This document shows positions 23,660 through 32,815 of a stretch of DNA of 64,000 bases, piece after piece. Made by a program: the position numbers and the translations under genes. This DNA is from Alphaproteobacteria bacterium. GTDB lineage: Bacteria; Pseudomonadota; Alphaproteobacteria; SMXS01. The stretch spans positions 123,336 to 187,335 of the forward strand of contig JANQQJ010000009.1 of the NCBI GenBank assembly GCA_028284945.1. The letters run 5' to 3'. Each line of letters starts with the position of its first letter. The first letter of the stretch is position 1. The notes beneath the pieces were generated by a model. That model did not search any database. It was not told the DNA's origin and saw only the letters and a program-made list of their open reading frames with translations.

Positions 23660-24715
23660 CTAATTTGGACCAGCGCTATTGGCCGCCAGGGAAACGTACT
23701 GATTGACCGTCAGTACATCCATCGGCGACCGAATCGCGTTTTTTTTAAGCGTCGCCGCAAGCGCGTCACCCAGACTCCAATCATAGCGGGCGCCGAAATG
23801 GCGCGCTACGGCGGGCCCTAGCGCCGGGGCCTGATCCAACGCTGATTCAAGTTCCGAGATGATTGCAATCCGCGTCGTGTCCGTGCCGCTGTGGCTGTGG
23901 ATGGCCATGGCTTCGATAATCAGCCCCTTTTTCTGCATCGGCGCATCCGGATCCTTCAAGTACAACTCGGTCATAGCCCGTGCCGCTTCCGCGCCGCTGA
24001 GTTCAAGCCATGCGGTGGCATAGGCGCCCGCAAAGGCAATGTCGAATAGGTTGGTCTCACTCACCCCTTTCGCCAGGACACCCTCGGCGGCGGGGTCTTT
24101 CGAAAGACCCATCAGAAGGACCCGTATGGAGCGCAGATGCATCTCTAGAGGGTTGTCGACAGGTGTGATGAGCGCATCAACGTCGAGGTTCAGGTCAAGA
24201 GTGCGCAGGGCGGCATAATCAATGCGGTCGAGTTCGAGAAGCGCGAGATCGCGGACGTTCGGATTCGCGTGATTGTGCAGGTCAGCAAAAAACTGATGCC
24301 GGTCCGCATCGTCACCGGCCCCCCAACCCGGCAGACGCTGAAGCAGCTGCCTGACAAAGTCCTGAAACTCAGGGTCAAGATAGCGAAGCCGCTGCCATTT
24401 GCTATCCGCCGGGTCACGGGCAAAAAGAACCGCGCCCTCAGGGTTAACCTGGAACATTCGCCGGCTATGCGAATCAACAAGGGTCGGAATCGTGACACCG
24501 TCTAAGTCGCCGACCAGTGCTTCAAACGCCTCATAGCGAAACTCATCATCCGCTGCCTGCCGTGCCAACACGATGTGTTCGCTGTCGAGCATATAGTCGA
24601 CGATTGTTTTCTGTGGCACATAACCGTGAAACATGCAGGCAATGGCAGCTGGTACGATGCCGATAACGGCGACCACAACAACTCCTGCTAACTTCAATGG
24701 TCTCGCTGCAGGCAT
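23660..24715 (-). CDS. Exported alpha-helical repeat protein of the zinc operon (ZrgD-like)
   Basis: A 351-residue protein with an N-terminal signal (LAGVVVVAVIGIVPAAIAC); the Cys follows the hydrophobic core but the preceding AIA-C is only a weak lipobox. The rest is mostly helical, with regular pairs of helices (ALLELDRIDY, SIRVLLMGLSKDP, AYATAWLELSGAEAA) suggesting HEAT-like repeats. It occupies the fourth position of the zinc operon. No enzyme motif is visible. Start may be the TTG at 24721 or ATG at 24715. Confidence 0.7.
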   Translation of the reverse strand: MPAARPLKLAGVVVVAVIGIVPAAIACMFHGYVPQKTIVDYMLDSEHIVLARQAADDEFRYEAFEALVGDLDGVTIPTLVDSHSRRMFQVNPEGAVLFARDPADSKWQRLRYLDPEFQDFVRQLLQRLPGWGAGDDADRHQFFADLHNHANPNVRDLALLELDRIDYAALRTLDLNLDVDALITPVDNPLEMHLRSIRVLLMGLSKDPAAEGVLAKGVSETNLFDIAFAGAYATAWLELSGAEAARAMTELYLKDPDAPMQKKGLIIEAMAIHSHSGTDTTRIAIISELESALDQAPALGPAVARHFGARYDWSLGDALAATLKKNAIRSPMDVLTVNQYVSLAANSAGPN

Positions 24716-24735
24716 TCTCAATATCCGGTCCAGTA

Positions 24736-25989
24736 TCAGGATCTTATCGTCATACCGTGGGCTAAGGACATTCTATACGCACGGATCGCGGGGACCAAGC
24801 TGACAAAGGCAGCTGCTGCAACAACCGCAAGCAAGAAGCCGAGCTCGTGAATTGTCGGGGCATTGATCGGGAGATAAAGCCCAAACGCGGCATCGACATA
24901 GGGCCTGGCAACCCATAGCCCGGCGTAGAGTAACAAGGTTCCCAAAGCTGCACTCACGGTGGCAATCAGTGTCGCCTCCAACAGCAACATCGCGACAATG
25001 GTGGTATGACCGGCGCCCAGCGCCCGCAGAATGGCCATCTCGCGCCGCCGTTCGTTGAGGCCTGCAAAAATCATCGCTGCCATGCCGAGTAGCGCTGTTG
25101 CGATCACCATGGCGGAGACGCCGATCAACGCGGTCTCCGCGACGCCCACAATGCCCCAGAGTTCCTGCAATGCAACACCAGGTAGGATCGCCAGCAAGGG
25201 TTCTTGCGGATATTCATTGATCTCCCGCTGAAGCCTGAAAACCTGGAGACGCGACTTTACGCCCACCAAGGCCGCCGTGATCGCTGAAGGTGTCAAGTCC
25301 ATTGCCCGGACGGCATCTGCGGAAACAGCCCGGCCTGGGCGCTGGGCACCGCCCTGCCAATCCACATGGATCGCCTCGATGCCTTCAAGACTGATGAGGA
25401 CTGTCCGGTCAACTGGCGTTCCCGTTTTGGCCAGGATGCCGGAGACGCGGAATGGCTTGTCATCATGTTCGGTGAAAGATTCAAGCCCATGGGCAACGAT
25501 GATGGGGTCGCCCAGCTTGTACCCCAGGTCACTGGCGACATCCGCCCCAAGCACCGTATCGAACAGGTCGCTAAAGCGGCCGCCATTCGCGAAGTCGAGC
25601 GCCCGCCCGCCGCGATACCGGTAGCGTTCGAAGAACGCGTCGGTGGTGCCCATCACGCGGTAACCGCGGTGACTATCGCCCAGCGACATGGGTACGATCC
25701 AGTCGACTTCCGGGCGCGCGGCAATGTCCTGATAGCTATCCCAAGACACGTTGTTGGTCGCGTTGCCGATGCGGAACACCGAGTAGAGCAAAAGCTGCAC
25801 GCTGCCCGAGCGCGCGCCGACGATCAAATCGGTGTCAGAAATAGTGTCAGCAAAACTTGCTTGGGCGCCGGTGCGGACTTTCTCGACGCCCAGAAAAAGG
25901 GCAACCGACATCGCAATAGCAAAGATCGTCAATCCCACCGTCATACGACGGCTGATCAGGGATTTAATGGCGAGGCGAAGGAAGATCAT
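24736..25989 (-). CDS. ABC transporter permease, FtsX/MacB type (zinc operon)
   Basis: A 417-residue permease of the FtsX-like family: one N-terminal transmembrane helix (IKSLISRRMTVGLTIFAIAM), a periplasmic MacB-PCD domain of about 220 residues (LIVGARSGSVQLLLYSVF), and three C-terminal membrane helices. This topology suits mechanotransmission or lipoprotein handling, not classical zinc import. Its start overlaps the ATPase stop by ATGA. In zrg-type operons it accompanies the DUF2796 zinc-binding protein; the transport mechanism is not established. Confidence 0.88.
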   Translation of the reverse strand: MIFLRLAIKSLISRRMTVGLTIFAIAMSVALFLGVEKVRTGAQASFADTISDTDLIVGARSGSVQLLLYSVFRIGNATNNVSWDSYQDIAARPEVDWIVPMSLGDSHRGYRVMGTTDAFFERYRYRGGRALDFANGGRFSDLFDTVLGADVASDLGYKLGDPIIVAHGLESFTEHDDKPFRVSGILAKTGTPVDRTVLISLEGIEAIHVDWQGGAQRPGRAVSADAVRAMDLTPSAITAALVGVKSRLQVFRLQREINEYPQEPLLAILPGVALQELWGIVGVAETALIGVSAMVIATALLGMAAMIFAGLNERRREMAILRALGAGHTTIVAMLLLEATLIATVSAALGTLLLYAGLWVARPYVDAAFGLYLPINAPTIHELGFLLAVVAAAAFVSLVPAIRAYRMSLAHGMTIRS

Positions 25990-26699
25990 GCGGCCTGTCC
26001 CCGTTCCACATGCGCAACGTTGCCAAGGTCGACCAACCGGTCGAAGCGTGCGCCGAGCCTCTCATCATGACTCACCATAAGAAGCGTGCTGTTTGCCTCT
26101 TTGGCCTGCGCAAAGAGCAGGTCGAGGAACGACGCCTGGGCATCCGCGTCCAGTGAGGATGTTGGTTCGTCCGCCACAATAAGTGCCGGGGCGCCTATCA
26201 GCGCCCGCGCCACAGCCACGCGCTGCTGCTGACCGACGCTGAGAGCGGATGCAGGCGCATTGATGACAAGCGAGTCCGGCAATCCCAACGCGTCTGTCAG
26301 CCTAAGCGCCTCGGCCCGCGGATTGCCGATCCGGCCACGGCGCTCCGGCGCGAAATGCAGCGCGAGCAGGACATTGTCGAGCGCTGTCGCGTAGGACAAC
26401 AGATTGAATTGCTGGAAGATCACGCCAATGTGGTTTGCTCTGAATTGGTCGCGTGCCCCGCTTGACAGATCCGCGAGACGGGTTCCGCCGACCTGTATGT
26501 CGCCCTGTTCCGGGGCGATGACACCGCAGATCAGGCTAAGCAGCGTGGATTTGCCCGATCCGCTTTCGCCCAGCAGCAAGACCGTTTCGCCGCTTGCAAT
26601 TGAGAAATCTTCGATATCCAGCCTAAACGGACTTCGACCGGTCCACGTAAAGGACACGTCACGCAATTGGACGGCGTTGATAGCGGTGTTCTCTTTCAA
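25986..26699 (-). CDS. ABC transporter ATP-binding subunit, LolD/MacB type (zinc operon)
   Basis: A 237-residue ATPase. Walker A GESGSGKST near 38-46, Q-loop FQQFNLL, signature LSVGQQQR, and Walker B LIVADEPTSSLD are all intact. It begins with TTG at 26699, with AGGA 8 bases upstream; no ATG fits. It partners the FtsX-type permease that follows, overlapping it by four bases, and lies 14 bases after the DUF2796 gene. Confidence 0.9.
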   Translation of the reverse strand: MKENTAINAVQLRDVSFTWTGRSPFRLDIEDFSIASGETVLLLGESGSGKSTLLSLICGVIAPEQGDIQVGGTRLADLSSGARDQFRANHIGVIFQQFNLLSYATALDNVLLALHFAPERRGRIGNPRAEALRLTDALGLPDSLVINAPASALSVGQQQRVAVARALIGAPALIVADEPTSSLDADAQASFLDLLFAQAKEANSTLLMVSHDERLGARFDRLVDLGNVAHVERGQAA

Positions 26700-26713
26700 G
26701 CAGCGCGTCCTGC

Positions 26714-27328
26714 CTAAATGGCGCCCTCAAGGTCCAGGACGGGCGCATCACGCATCACCTCGAAGCCACGGCTTCCCAGGTCAGAAATAAGCTGCACCTC
26801 GAGCTCTTGAGCGTTTGGAAAAGTGTCGAAATAACCAAATTCAATCTCGCGAATCTGCGCTGGCGCGGCACACGAAAAAGCATACTCGGCTCGAAATTCC
26901 GTATGAGCCCTGCCGTCATGCTCATCGTCTCGATCGGCCCCATGATGGTCATCATGGTGACCGTGCTTCTCATGATGATCGGCATGGTCGTGTTCTTCAT
27001 GACTGCCCTCGTCCGCTGCAAGCAACTCGGCCTCGGCTGAAATCACATTGCACTGTGCTGAGTCAGTCAGACGGAACAAGTCCTGCGCCTTCTTAAGTGC
27101 TTCGATCGCAGCACCAATACGGGCGCGGTCTTTTTCAGTCGCGGCCGGGTGCTCAAAGCCGACGATATCCGCGCCTGGCGCAGTCAGTTCCATGGCAATC
27201 TCGGAGCCCTCAATGGCGATATTGAGCTGGCCGACGCCATGCTCGTGCGCGCCCAGGTCACGCTGTTTTTCAGCAAAGGCCATCGTCGTCCCCGCCAAGA
27301 GTAAGGCCGCCGCCGCGACAATTCGCAT
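26714..27328 (-). CDS. zrgA: DUF2796 zinc-binding exported protein (ZrgA-like)
   Basis: A 204-residue protein with an N-terminal signal peptide ending AFA and the DUF2796 signature GAHEHGVGQLNIAIEGSEI. A His/Asp-rich zinc-binding loop lies in the middle, about residues 107-142, and the C-terminal part FGYFDTFPNAQEL is family-typical. Homologues bind zinc in the periplasm and support growth under zinc starvation (ZrgA in Vibrio). It is first in the operon. No Zur palindrome is visible in the 300 bases upstream. Confidence 0.85.
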   Translation of the reverse strand: MRIVAAAALLLAGTTMAFAEKQRDLGAHEHGVGQLNIAIEGSEIAMELTAPGADIVGFEHPAATEKDRARIGAAIEALKKAQDLFRLTDSAQCNVISAEAELLAADEGSHEEHDHADHHEKHGHHDDHHGADRDDEHDGRAHTEFRAEYAFSCAAPAQIREIEFGYFDTFPNAQELEVQLISDLGSRGFEVMRDAPVLDLEGAI

Positions 27329-27925
27329 CTAAATCTCCATTTCAACCTATTGCGGTCTCAGCAGATGAGCTCGGAAACAGCAAAGCCTGATCTACTGCGA
27401 GCCTACTGGCTTTCGACGTGGTTCCCAAGCCTGCCAGCTAAAACTCAGACCAAGGAATCCAACGGGATCAAAAGACAGCGCGTTCGTTGGAGATATAGGT
27501 CGCGGGTAATCAAGAGTCATGGCAATCACGACAAAAACCCGCTCAGGTTAGCCAATCTGGTTTTTTGGCCATGAGCGGGCACTTTCCCGCTGCGGCGTAA
27601 CGCGGGGGACCGAAAATAAGTAAGCGTGGCCCCTGCGGTCTTGGATTGATCACAGAAACCGTCGCTCAAGCCCAAAGCAGCCAGGTATCGGCCCGCGCAC
27701 CGGGTAGAGGCGACGGATCACTAGCCCCAAGTCCAGTTTTAACGGTAGGCGATGAAACTGCCGGGCACAGGTTGCCCAATTCTGTCATGGAATGGTGGGC
27801 GGAGCAGAGCAAAGATGGGCACTTGCTGGTCGGGACCCGCAACAATCAAACCATCTGGCATTAATAATCCGCGTTTGCCCCAAAGCAGACATTCATCGTC
27901 GAGATCAAGATTACCCCTGCTTCGT
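27329..27925. other. Gene-poor region with a hairpin and no supported gene
   Basis: About 600 bases between the zinc operon and a small membrane-protein gene. The short ORFs here lack ribosome-binding sites and coding character. A 42-base inverted repeat at 27538-27579 pairs CCCGCTCA with TGAGCGGG and, inside, TAGCCAA with TTGGCCA. Near 27771-27804 is a copy of the tRNA-Val 3' junction (see repeat). Nothing else is evident. Confidence 0.5.
27771..27804. repeat. Second copy of the tRNA-Val 3' junction
   Basis: This 34-base stretch matches 28468-28501, the 3' end of tRNA-Val plus its downstream flank, at 29 of 34 positions. The shared TGGTGGGCGGAG contains the last acceptor bases and CCA. The copies are in direct orientation, 697 bases apart, and flank the small membrane-protein gene, as attachment-site duplications do. 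No integrase is present. Confidence 0.55.
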
Positions 27926-28333
27926 TCACGCCACGACGCGGCGTTTGCTTACAAAGAAGAAAACCAGGCCGCCGGCGTAGGCAAGGATCAGCATGAGGGG
28001 GTAGAACCAGGTCATGAAGGCCACCACCCCGCTTCGCGACAGCGCCACAGAGTCGTGCCACGATAAAGACGTGTCGCCGCTGTCGTCCACGCTTCGAATG
28101 TCTGCACCAAGCCGGGCGAGCTCGCCCATATTTCCCGCAATTGTGTAGATTGAAACCGCCGAGAACATCGTGAATATGCCGACCAGAATGCCGGCCAGCA
28201 GAGTATTGAGCCGTGGCCCTACGGAATATCCCGCGATGAGGAACGCAAACAGGACGTATGTCCAGCGTATCGTGTTCTCGCCAAGTTCAAAGCGGAGCGC
28301 CTGGTAAAGGTCGGCCAGTTCATATGCAGTCAT
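27926..28333 (-). CDS. Small membrane protein of unknown function
   Basis: A 135-residue protein with three likely membrane helices: TYVLFAFLIAGYSVG, AGILVGIFTMFSAVSIYTIAG, and FYPLMLILAYAGGLVFFFV, and a basic C-terminus (SKRRVVA). The central soluble loop is about 40 residues (ADIRSVDDSGDTSLSW). It has a strong ribosome-binding site (GGGGGG before ATG 28333). No recognised family. It stands alone between two copies of the tRNA-Val end. Confidence 0.7.
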   Translation of the reverse strand: MTAYELADLYQALRFELGENTIRWTYVLFAFLIAGYSVGPRLNTLLAGILVGIFTMFSAVSIYTIAGNMGELARLGADIRSVDDSGDTSLSWHDSVALSRSGVVAFMTWFYPLMLILAYAGGLVFFFVSKRRVVA

Positions 28334-28489
28334 GTTTCCCCCCCTAGTTCATGTTGGGAGAACGTAGCGCAAAGATGGGTTCAGTCAGACTAGGATTTTT
28401 GGGACAGGCGCTGGTCGCATTGGCAAGGCCAGCGTTGGAGATTAGGACACTTTCGACCTGGCAAAAAGGTGCCTAGTTCTGTCCAGGAA

Positions 28490-28565
28490 TGGTGGGCGGA
28501 GAGGGACTCGAACCCCCGACATCCACGATGTGAACGTGGCGCTCTACCACCTGAGCTATCCGCCC
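28490..28565 (-). tRNA. tRNA-Val(CAC)
   Basis: A 76-base cloverleaf on the minus strand. The acceptor stem is GGGCGGA/TCCGCCC with an encoded ACCA, anticodon stem CCACG/CGTGG around loop TTCACAT (anticodon CAC, reading GTG), and T loop TTCGAGT. A partial copy of the 3' end lies at 27771-27804. Confidence 0.95.
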
Positions 28566-28588
28566 GCGCGGTCCGTGCGGGACGCTTG

Positions 28589-29281
28589 CTATAAGGGCGG
28601 GCTCTCCGGCTTGTCAAGCAGGCTGGCGAGGGCGCCGGGCAACTCGTCAAAGTGGTCGATCAGCCGGTCGGCACCGAGCTCTGTCGCTGGAACAGTCGAA
28701 TAGCCGAACGACACGGCAATAACAGGCACTTTGGCGCGCTGCGCGGTCTCCACATCCGTCGGGCTGTCGCCGACCAGAACGCTGGTCGCGGGTGCGCCCC
28801 CGGCTTCTTCGATGGTTTTAAACAGATGGTCCGGGTGGGGCTTTCGGTCGGGGACGACGTCAGCGCCCAGGATTGAAGCGAAGTAATCGGTCAGGTTCAG
28901 CGCGTCGAGGACACGATCCGTCAGATGCTGCGGTTTGTTGGTGCAGATGCCCATAATGACGCCATCATTGGCGAGTAGATCGAGCGCCTTCAGCACCCCT
29001 GGAAAGACAAAGGTATCAACCGCAATATGATCGGCGTAATAGGCCAGAAACGTTTCAAATGCGGTGTCGAGGACCGGTTCTTCGAGCTGGATGCCGGAGG
29101 CGGCGGTGCCCTGTTCGATCAGCGCCCGTGCGCCGCGGCCAACCATATGGCGGACGGCGGGCAGGTCGACCGGCGGCAGATCGAGCGTCGACAATGTGTG
29201 ATTGAGCGCCCGCGTCAGGTCGGGCGCGCTGTCGATCAGCGTGCCATCGAGGTCAAAGATAACCGTCTCTGGAAGGTGCAT
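28589..29281 (-). CDS. gph: Phosphoglycolate phosphatase (HAD family)
   Basis: A 230-residue HAD hydrolase. Motif I is FDLDGTLIDS at about 8-17, motif II lies in ICTNKP, and motifs III/IV in DRKPHPD and VGDSPTDV. The helical cap between motif I and II matches Gph-type enzymes that dephosphorylate 2-phosphoglycolate. The ATG at 29281 is used; a much longer frame to 29641 overlaps glmU and is not coding. It is divergent from glmU with 98 bases between. Confidence 0.88.
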   Translation of the reverse strand: MHLPETVIFDLDGTLIDSAPDLTRALNHTLSTLDLPPVDLPAVRHMVGRGARALIEQGTAASGIQLEEPVLDTAFETFLAYYADHIAVDTFVFPGVLKALDLLANDGVIMGICTNKPQHLTDRVLDALNLTDYFASILGADVVPDRKPHPDHLFKTIEEAGGAPATSVLVGDSPTDVETAQRAKVPVIAVSFGYSTVPATELGADRLIDHFDELPGALASLLDKPESPPL

Positions 29282-29379
29282 CGGCGGGAACGGGGCGTTC
29301 GAAACTGGAATAATCGCCGCCCTTGTGGCAGTTTTGCCCCGGAAAGTAAAAGCAAACTGCGGGCGCAGAGACCTTTCCC

Positions 29380-30729
29380 ATGACATCCCAGAAAACAGCT
29401 GTTGTGATCCTTGCTGCGGGCCAGGGAACGCGGATGAAGTCCAGCCTTCCCAAAGTGCTGCACCCGATTGGCAACCGCGCCATGGTTCTGCATGTGCTCG
29501 ATATAGTCGGTAATGTCGCGCCCGATCTAACAGTCGTTGTCCTAGGTGACGGCATGGACCCGGTGCGCGATGTCGTGGCGCCGGCGCAGGTGGCGGTCCA
29601 GTCACCACCGCTGGGGACGGCGCATGCCGTTCTGGCGGCACGCGACGCTTTGGAGGGCTTCGACGGCGATGTCATCGTAGCCTTTGCAGACACCCCGTTG
29701 ATCACGCAAGAGACATTGCAGCATCTGCTTGATCGCCGCCGTGCGGATGATGATCCGGCCGTGGTCGTGCTTGGTTTCCGCCCGGATGATCCGGCGCAAT
29801 ATGGGCGGCTGGTCGTTGGCAAGAAGGGGCGGTTGAAGGCAATTGTCGAATATAATGACGCCTCGCCTGAGGAACGGACCATCAACCTGTGCAATTCCGG
29901 CTTGATGGCGATTGATGGCAAACACTGCCTAAAGCTTCTGGATGCGATCGGCAATGAGAACGCCAAGCAGGAATATTATCTCACGGACATTGTTGAAATC
30001 GCCCGTGCGCAAGGCCTCACCTGTGCAGTGATCGAGGCGTCCCCTGAAGAAGTGATGGGCGTTAATACGCGTAACGATCTGGCTGTCGCGGAAGGCATAT
30101 TCCAGGCCCGCAGGCGCCGGGCGGTGATGGCCGCAGGCGCAACCATGATTGACCCCGATACGGTCTATCTAAGCGCCGATACACAAATCGGCCGGGATGT
30201 GACAGTTGGTCCTAATGTGGTCTTCGGATCTGGTGTGACCGTCGAAGATGGTGTGACCATTGAAGCTTTTTGCCATCTGGAGGGGGCCCATATCGCGTCG
30301 GGCGCAAAGATCGGGCCCTATGCGCGGCTTCGACCCGGGGCCGATATCCGCGAGGACGCCAAGATCGGCAACTTCGTCGAGGTCAAGAAATCGGTGGTGG
30401 GGAAGGGATCGAAAGCCAGCCACCTGACCTATATCGGCGACGCCCAGGTGGGTGAGGAGGTCAATATCGGGGCGGGCACCATCACGGTGAATTATGATGG
30501 CTTCAACAAGCACGTGACCCAGATCGGCGATGGCGCCTTTATCGGCTCCAACACATCACTGGTCGCACCGATCAAGATCGGCGATGGCGGTTTTGTCGCA
30601 GCCGGCAGTACCGTCACGGCTGACGTCGAAGAAGATGCCATGGTCGTGGAGCGTTCCCAGCGGCGCGATATTGCCAAGGGCGCGGCCCGGTTCCGCGCGA
30701 AGAACGCAAGAAAGGCCGGGAAGGACTAA
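29380..30729 (+). CDS. glmU: Bifunctional GlcNAc-1-P uridyltransferase / GlcN-1-P acetyltransferase
   Basis: A 449-residue enzyme making UDP-GlcNAc for peptidoglycan and lipopolysaccharide. The pyrophosphorylase domain opens with ILAAGQGTRMKSSLPKVLHP. The C-terminal left-handed beta-helix carries FVEVKKSVVGKGSKASHL and ITVNYDG-NKH, the acetyltransferase active site. It precedes glmS by three bases, an operon found in many alphaproteobacteria. Confidence 0.97.
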   Translation: MTSQKTAVVILAAGQGTRMKSSLPKVLHPIGNRAMVLHVLDIVGNVAPDLTVVVLGDGMDPVRDVVAPAQVAVQSPPLGTAHAVLAARDALEGFDGDVIVAFADTPLITQETLQHLLDRRRADDDPAVVVLGFRPDDPAQYGRLVVGKKGRLKAIVEYNDASPEERTINLCNSGLMAIDGKHCLKLLDAIGNENAKQEYYLTDIVEIARAQGLTCAVIEASPEEVMGVNTRNDLAVAEGIFQARRRRAVMAAGATMIDPDTVYLSADTQIGRDVTVGPNVVFGSGVTVEDGVTIEAFCHLEGAHIASGAKIGPYARLRPGADIREDAKIGNFVEVKKSVVGKGSKASHLTYIGDAQVGEEVNIGAGTITVNYDGFNKHVTQIGDGAFIGSNTSLVAPIKIGDGGFVAAGSTVTADVEEDAMVVERSQRRDIAKGAARFRAKNARKAGKD

Positions 30730-30732
30730 CCC

Positions 30733-32553
30733 ATGTGCGGCATTATCGGGATCGTCGGCGGCGAGGAGGTTGCGCCGGAAATTCTTGAAGGTCTCCGCCG
30801 TCTTGAATATCGCGGCTATGATTCAGCCGGGATCGCCACGCTGGTTGAGGGCCGGATCGAGCGTCGGCGGGCCGAGGGAAAACTCAACAATTTGGCCTGC
30901 TTGCTCGACCGTGACCCGCTTGCGGGCGTTGTTGGCATTGGCCATACACGCTGGGCGACCCACGGGGCGCCCACGGAAAACAATGCGCACCCTCATGCGA
31001 CCGAACGGGTCGCGGTCGTCCACAATGGGATCATCGAGAATTTCAGGCCCCTGCGTGAAGAGGTCATTGCCGGTGGGTACCGTATCGAGACCGAGACGGA
31101 TTCAGAGGTCATCGCGCATCTCGTCACCGCCGAACTGGATGCCGGCGCTACACCAGCGGATGCCGCATCTCGGGTGCTGAAGCGGCTCGAGGGGGCCTTT
31201 GCCATCGGCATTCTGTTCGCGGGCGAGACCGACCTGCTGATCGGCGCGCGGCGCGGCAGCCCGCTGGTGATCGGCTATGGCGACGGTGAGATGTTCTTAG
31301 GGTCTGATGCGCTCGCCATCGGCCCCCTGTCCAACCAGATCAGTTATCTGGAGGAAGGTGACTGGGTCGAACTGACCCGTGACGGTGCCGTGGTGCACGA
31401 CGCAACAGACGCGGTTGTTGAGCGCGAGATCAAGACGGCGGGTAGTGCAACGGGCCGCATTGAAAAGGGCGACTTCGCCCATTTCATGCTGAAGGAGATC
31501 TATGAACAGCCGACAGTGATCGGCGACACGCTGGGTACCTATTTCAACCCGCTCAGCCAGTCGATCGTGATGCCGGCATTGCCCTTTGATCTGGCCGAGC
31601 TGCCGAAAATTACCATCGTGGCGTGCGGCACTGCCAACTATGCGGGTCTGGTTGCAAAATACTGGTTTGAACAGGTCGCGCGCGTCAGCGTCGAGGTCGA
31701 TGTCGCCTCTGAATTCCGCTACCGCGAAGCGGCGATGCCGCCGGGCGGGTTGGCGATCTTCATCTCACAGTCCGGTGAAACCGCCGATACGCTTGCCGCG
31801 CTGCGCTATTGCCGCGAGGCCGGGCAGCACATTCTCAGCATCGTCAACGTGCCGGAAAGCTCGATTGCGCGGGAGTCCGATGTCGTGCTGCCGACCCATG
31901 CGGGGCCGGAAATCGGCGTGGCGAGCACCAAGGCGTTTACCTGTCAGTTGGTGGTGCTGGCCGCCTTGGTCATTGCCATCGCGCGCGGACGAAAGACCAT
32001 ATCCCACGACCAGGAGGCCGAACTCAGCCAGGCGCTGGCCGAAGTGCCGGCAGCGGCGGCCGAAGTATTGCAGCGCGACCCCCAGATTGACGCGCTGGCG
32101 GGGGATGTCGCAACGGCGAGAGATGTGCTCTATCTGGGCCGCGGTGCGTTGTTCCCGCTGGCGCTGGAAGGCGCGCTCAAGCTGAAGGAAATATCCTACA
32201 TCCATGCCGAAGGTTACGCGGCGGGCGAAATGAAACACGGGCCCATCGCGCTGGTTGATGACGACGTACCCATTATCGTATTGGCCCCGAAAGACCGGCT
32301 GTTCGACAAGACCGTTTCCAACATGCAGGAGGTGATCGCCCGCGCCGGCAAGGTGTTGCTCATCACTGATGATGCGGGCGCCGCCGAGGGCGACGGGGCA
32401 ACCTGGATGCTGGGTCTGCCGGATCTGCATGAATTCGTTGCCCCGATCCTCTATGCGATCCCGGTGCAACTGCTGGCCTATCACGTGGCGGTCAACCGCG
32501 GGACTGACGTCGATCAGCCGCGCAATCTGGCGAAGTCGGTGACAGTCGAATAG
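30733..32553 (+). CDS. glmS: Glutamine--fructose-6-phosphate aminotransferase (isomerising)
   Basis: A 606-residue enzyme that commits fructose-6-phosphate to amino sugars. The mature N-terminus MCGIIGIVG provides the catalytic Cys2, with RWATHG and the glutaminase fold following. Two SIS domains contain ISQSGETADT and ASTKAFT, and the C-terminus NLAKSVTVE is canonical. It follows glmU at three bases. No glmS ribozyme is expected or seen. Confidence 0.97.
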   Translation: MCGIIGIVGGEEVAPEILEGLRRLEYRGYDSAGIATLVEGRIERRRAEGKLNNLACLLDRDPLAGVVGIGHTRWATHGAPTENNAHPHATERVAVVHNGIIENFRPLREEVIAGGYRIETETDSEVIAHLVTAELDAGATPADAASRVLKRLEGAFAIGILFAGETDLLIGARRGSPLVIGYGDGEMFLGSDALAIGPLSNQISYLEEGDWVELTRDGAVVHDATDAVVEREIKTAGSATGRIEKGDFAHFMLKEIYEQPTVIGDTLGTYFNPLSQSIVMPALPFDLAELPKITIVACGTANYAGLVAKYWFEQVARVSVEVDVASEFRYREAAMPPGGLAIFISQSGETADTLAALRYCREAGQHILSIVNVPESSIARESDVVLPTHAGPEIGVASTKAFTCQLVVLAALVIAIARGRKTISHDQEAELSQALAEVPAAAAEVLQRDPQIDALAGDVATARDVLYLGRGALFPLALEGALKLKEISYIHAEGYAAGEMKHGPIALVDDDVPIIVLAPKDRLFDKTVSNMQEVIARAGKVLLITDDAGAAEGDGATWMLGLPDLHEFVAPILYAIPVQLLAYHVAVNRGTDVDQPRNLAKSVTVE

Positions 32554-32584
32554 GCGCATAATCTGTCCTAAATTCCCTCCTAAC

Positions 32585-32765
32585 GCCCGTTCGCCCTGAG
32601 AAGCCCGCTATAGCGGGCGTCTCGAAGCCTGTCCTGAGCGACGCCGCAAGGCGGCGTCGAAGGGGGTTCTTGGGAACGGGCGCATTCTTGAACAAAGCCA
32701 TTCGCAGGAAGCCTTCGAGACGCCGTCTGCAAGAAGCAGCCGGCTCCTCAGGCCGAACGGCTTTG
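32585..32765. repeat. Dispersed repeat family 3, copy 2 (composite)
   Basis: Inverted repeat bounded by GCCCGTTC and GAACGGGC (32585-32682), containing CCCGCTATAGCGGG and GACGCCGC-AAG-GCGGCGTC hairpins. The adjoining 32711-32765 repeats the TTCGAGACG / GGCCGAACGG words in opposite order. It may act as a terminator between glmS and the convergent gene. Confidence 0.7.
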
Positions 32766-32815
32766 TTTGGGGCCATTGTCGGTCCGGTAACCAAAGGTCT
32801 CATCCTGGCAACACT

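Noticed and set aside
27350..28066. Three short plus-strand ORFs in the gap after the zinc operon
   Set aside because: No ribosome-binding site or conserved motif; one runs antisense into the membrane-protein gene.
27771..28565. A complete integrative element between the tRNA-Val end repeats
   Set aside because: The interval is about 700 bases and holds no integrase or mobility gene; only the duplicated junction is supported.
29282..29641. Long N-terminal extension of gph
   Set aside because: It overlaps glmU and the residues show no HAD-family match.
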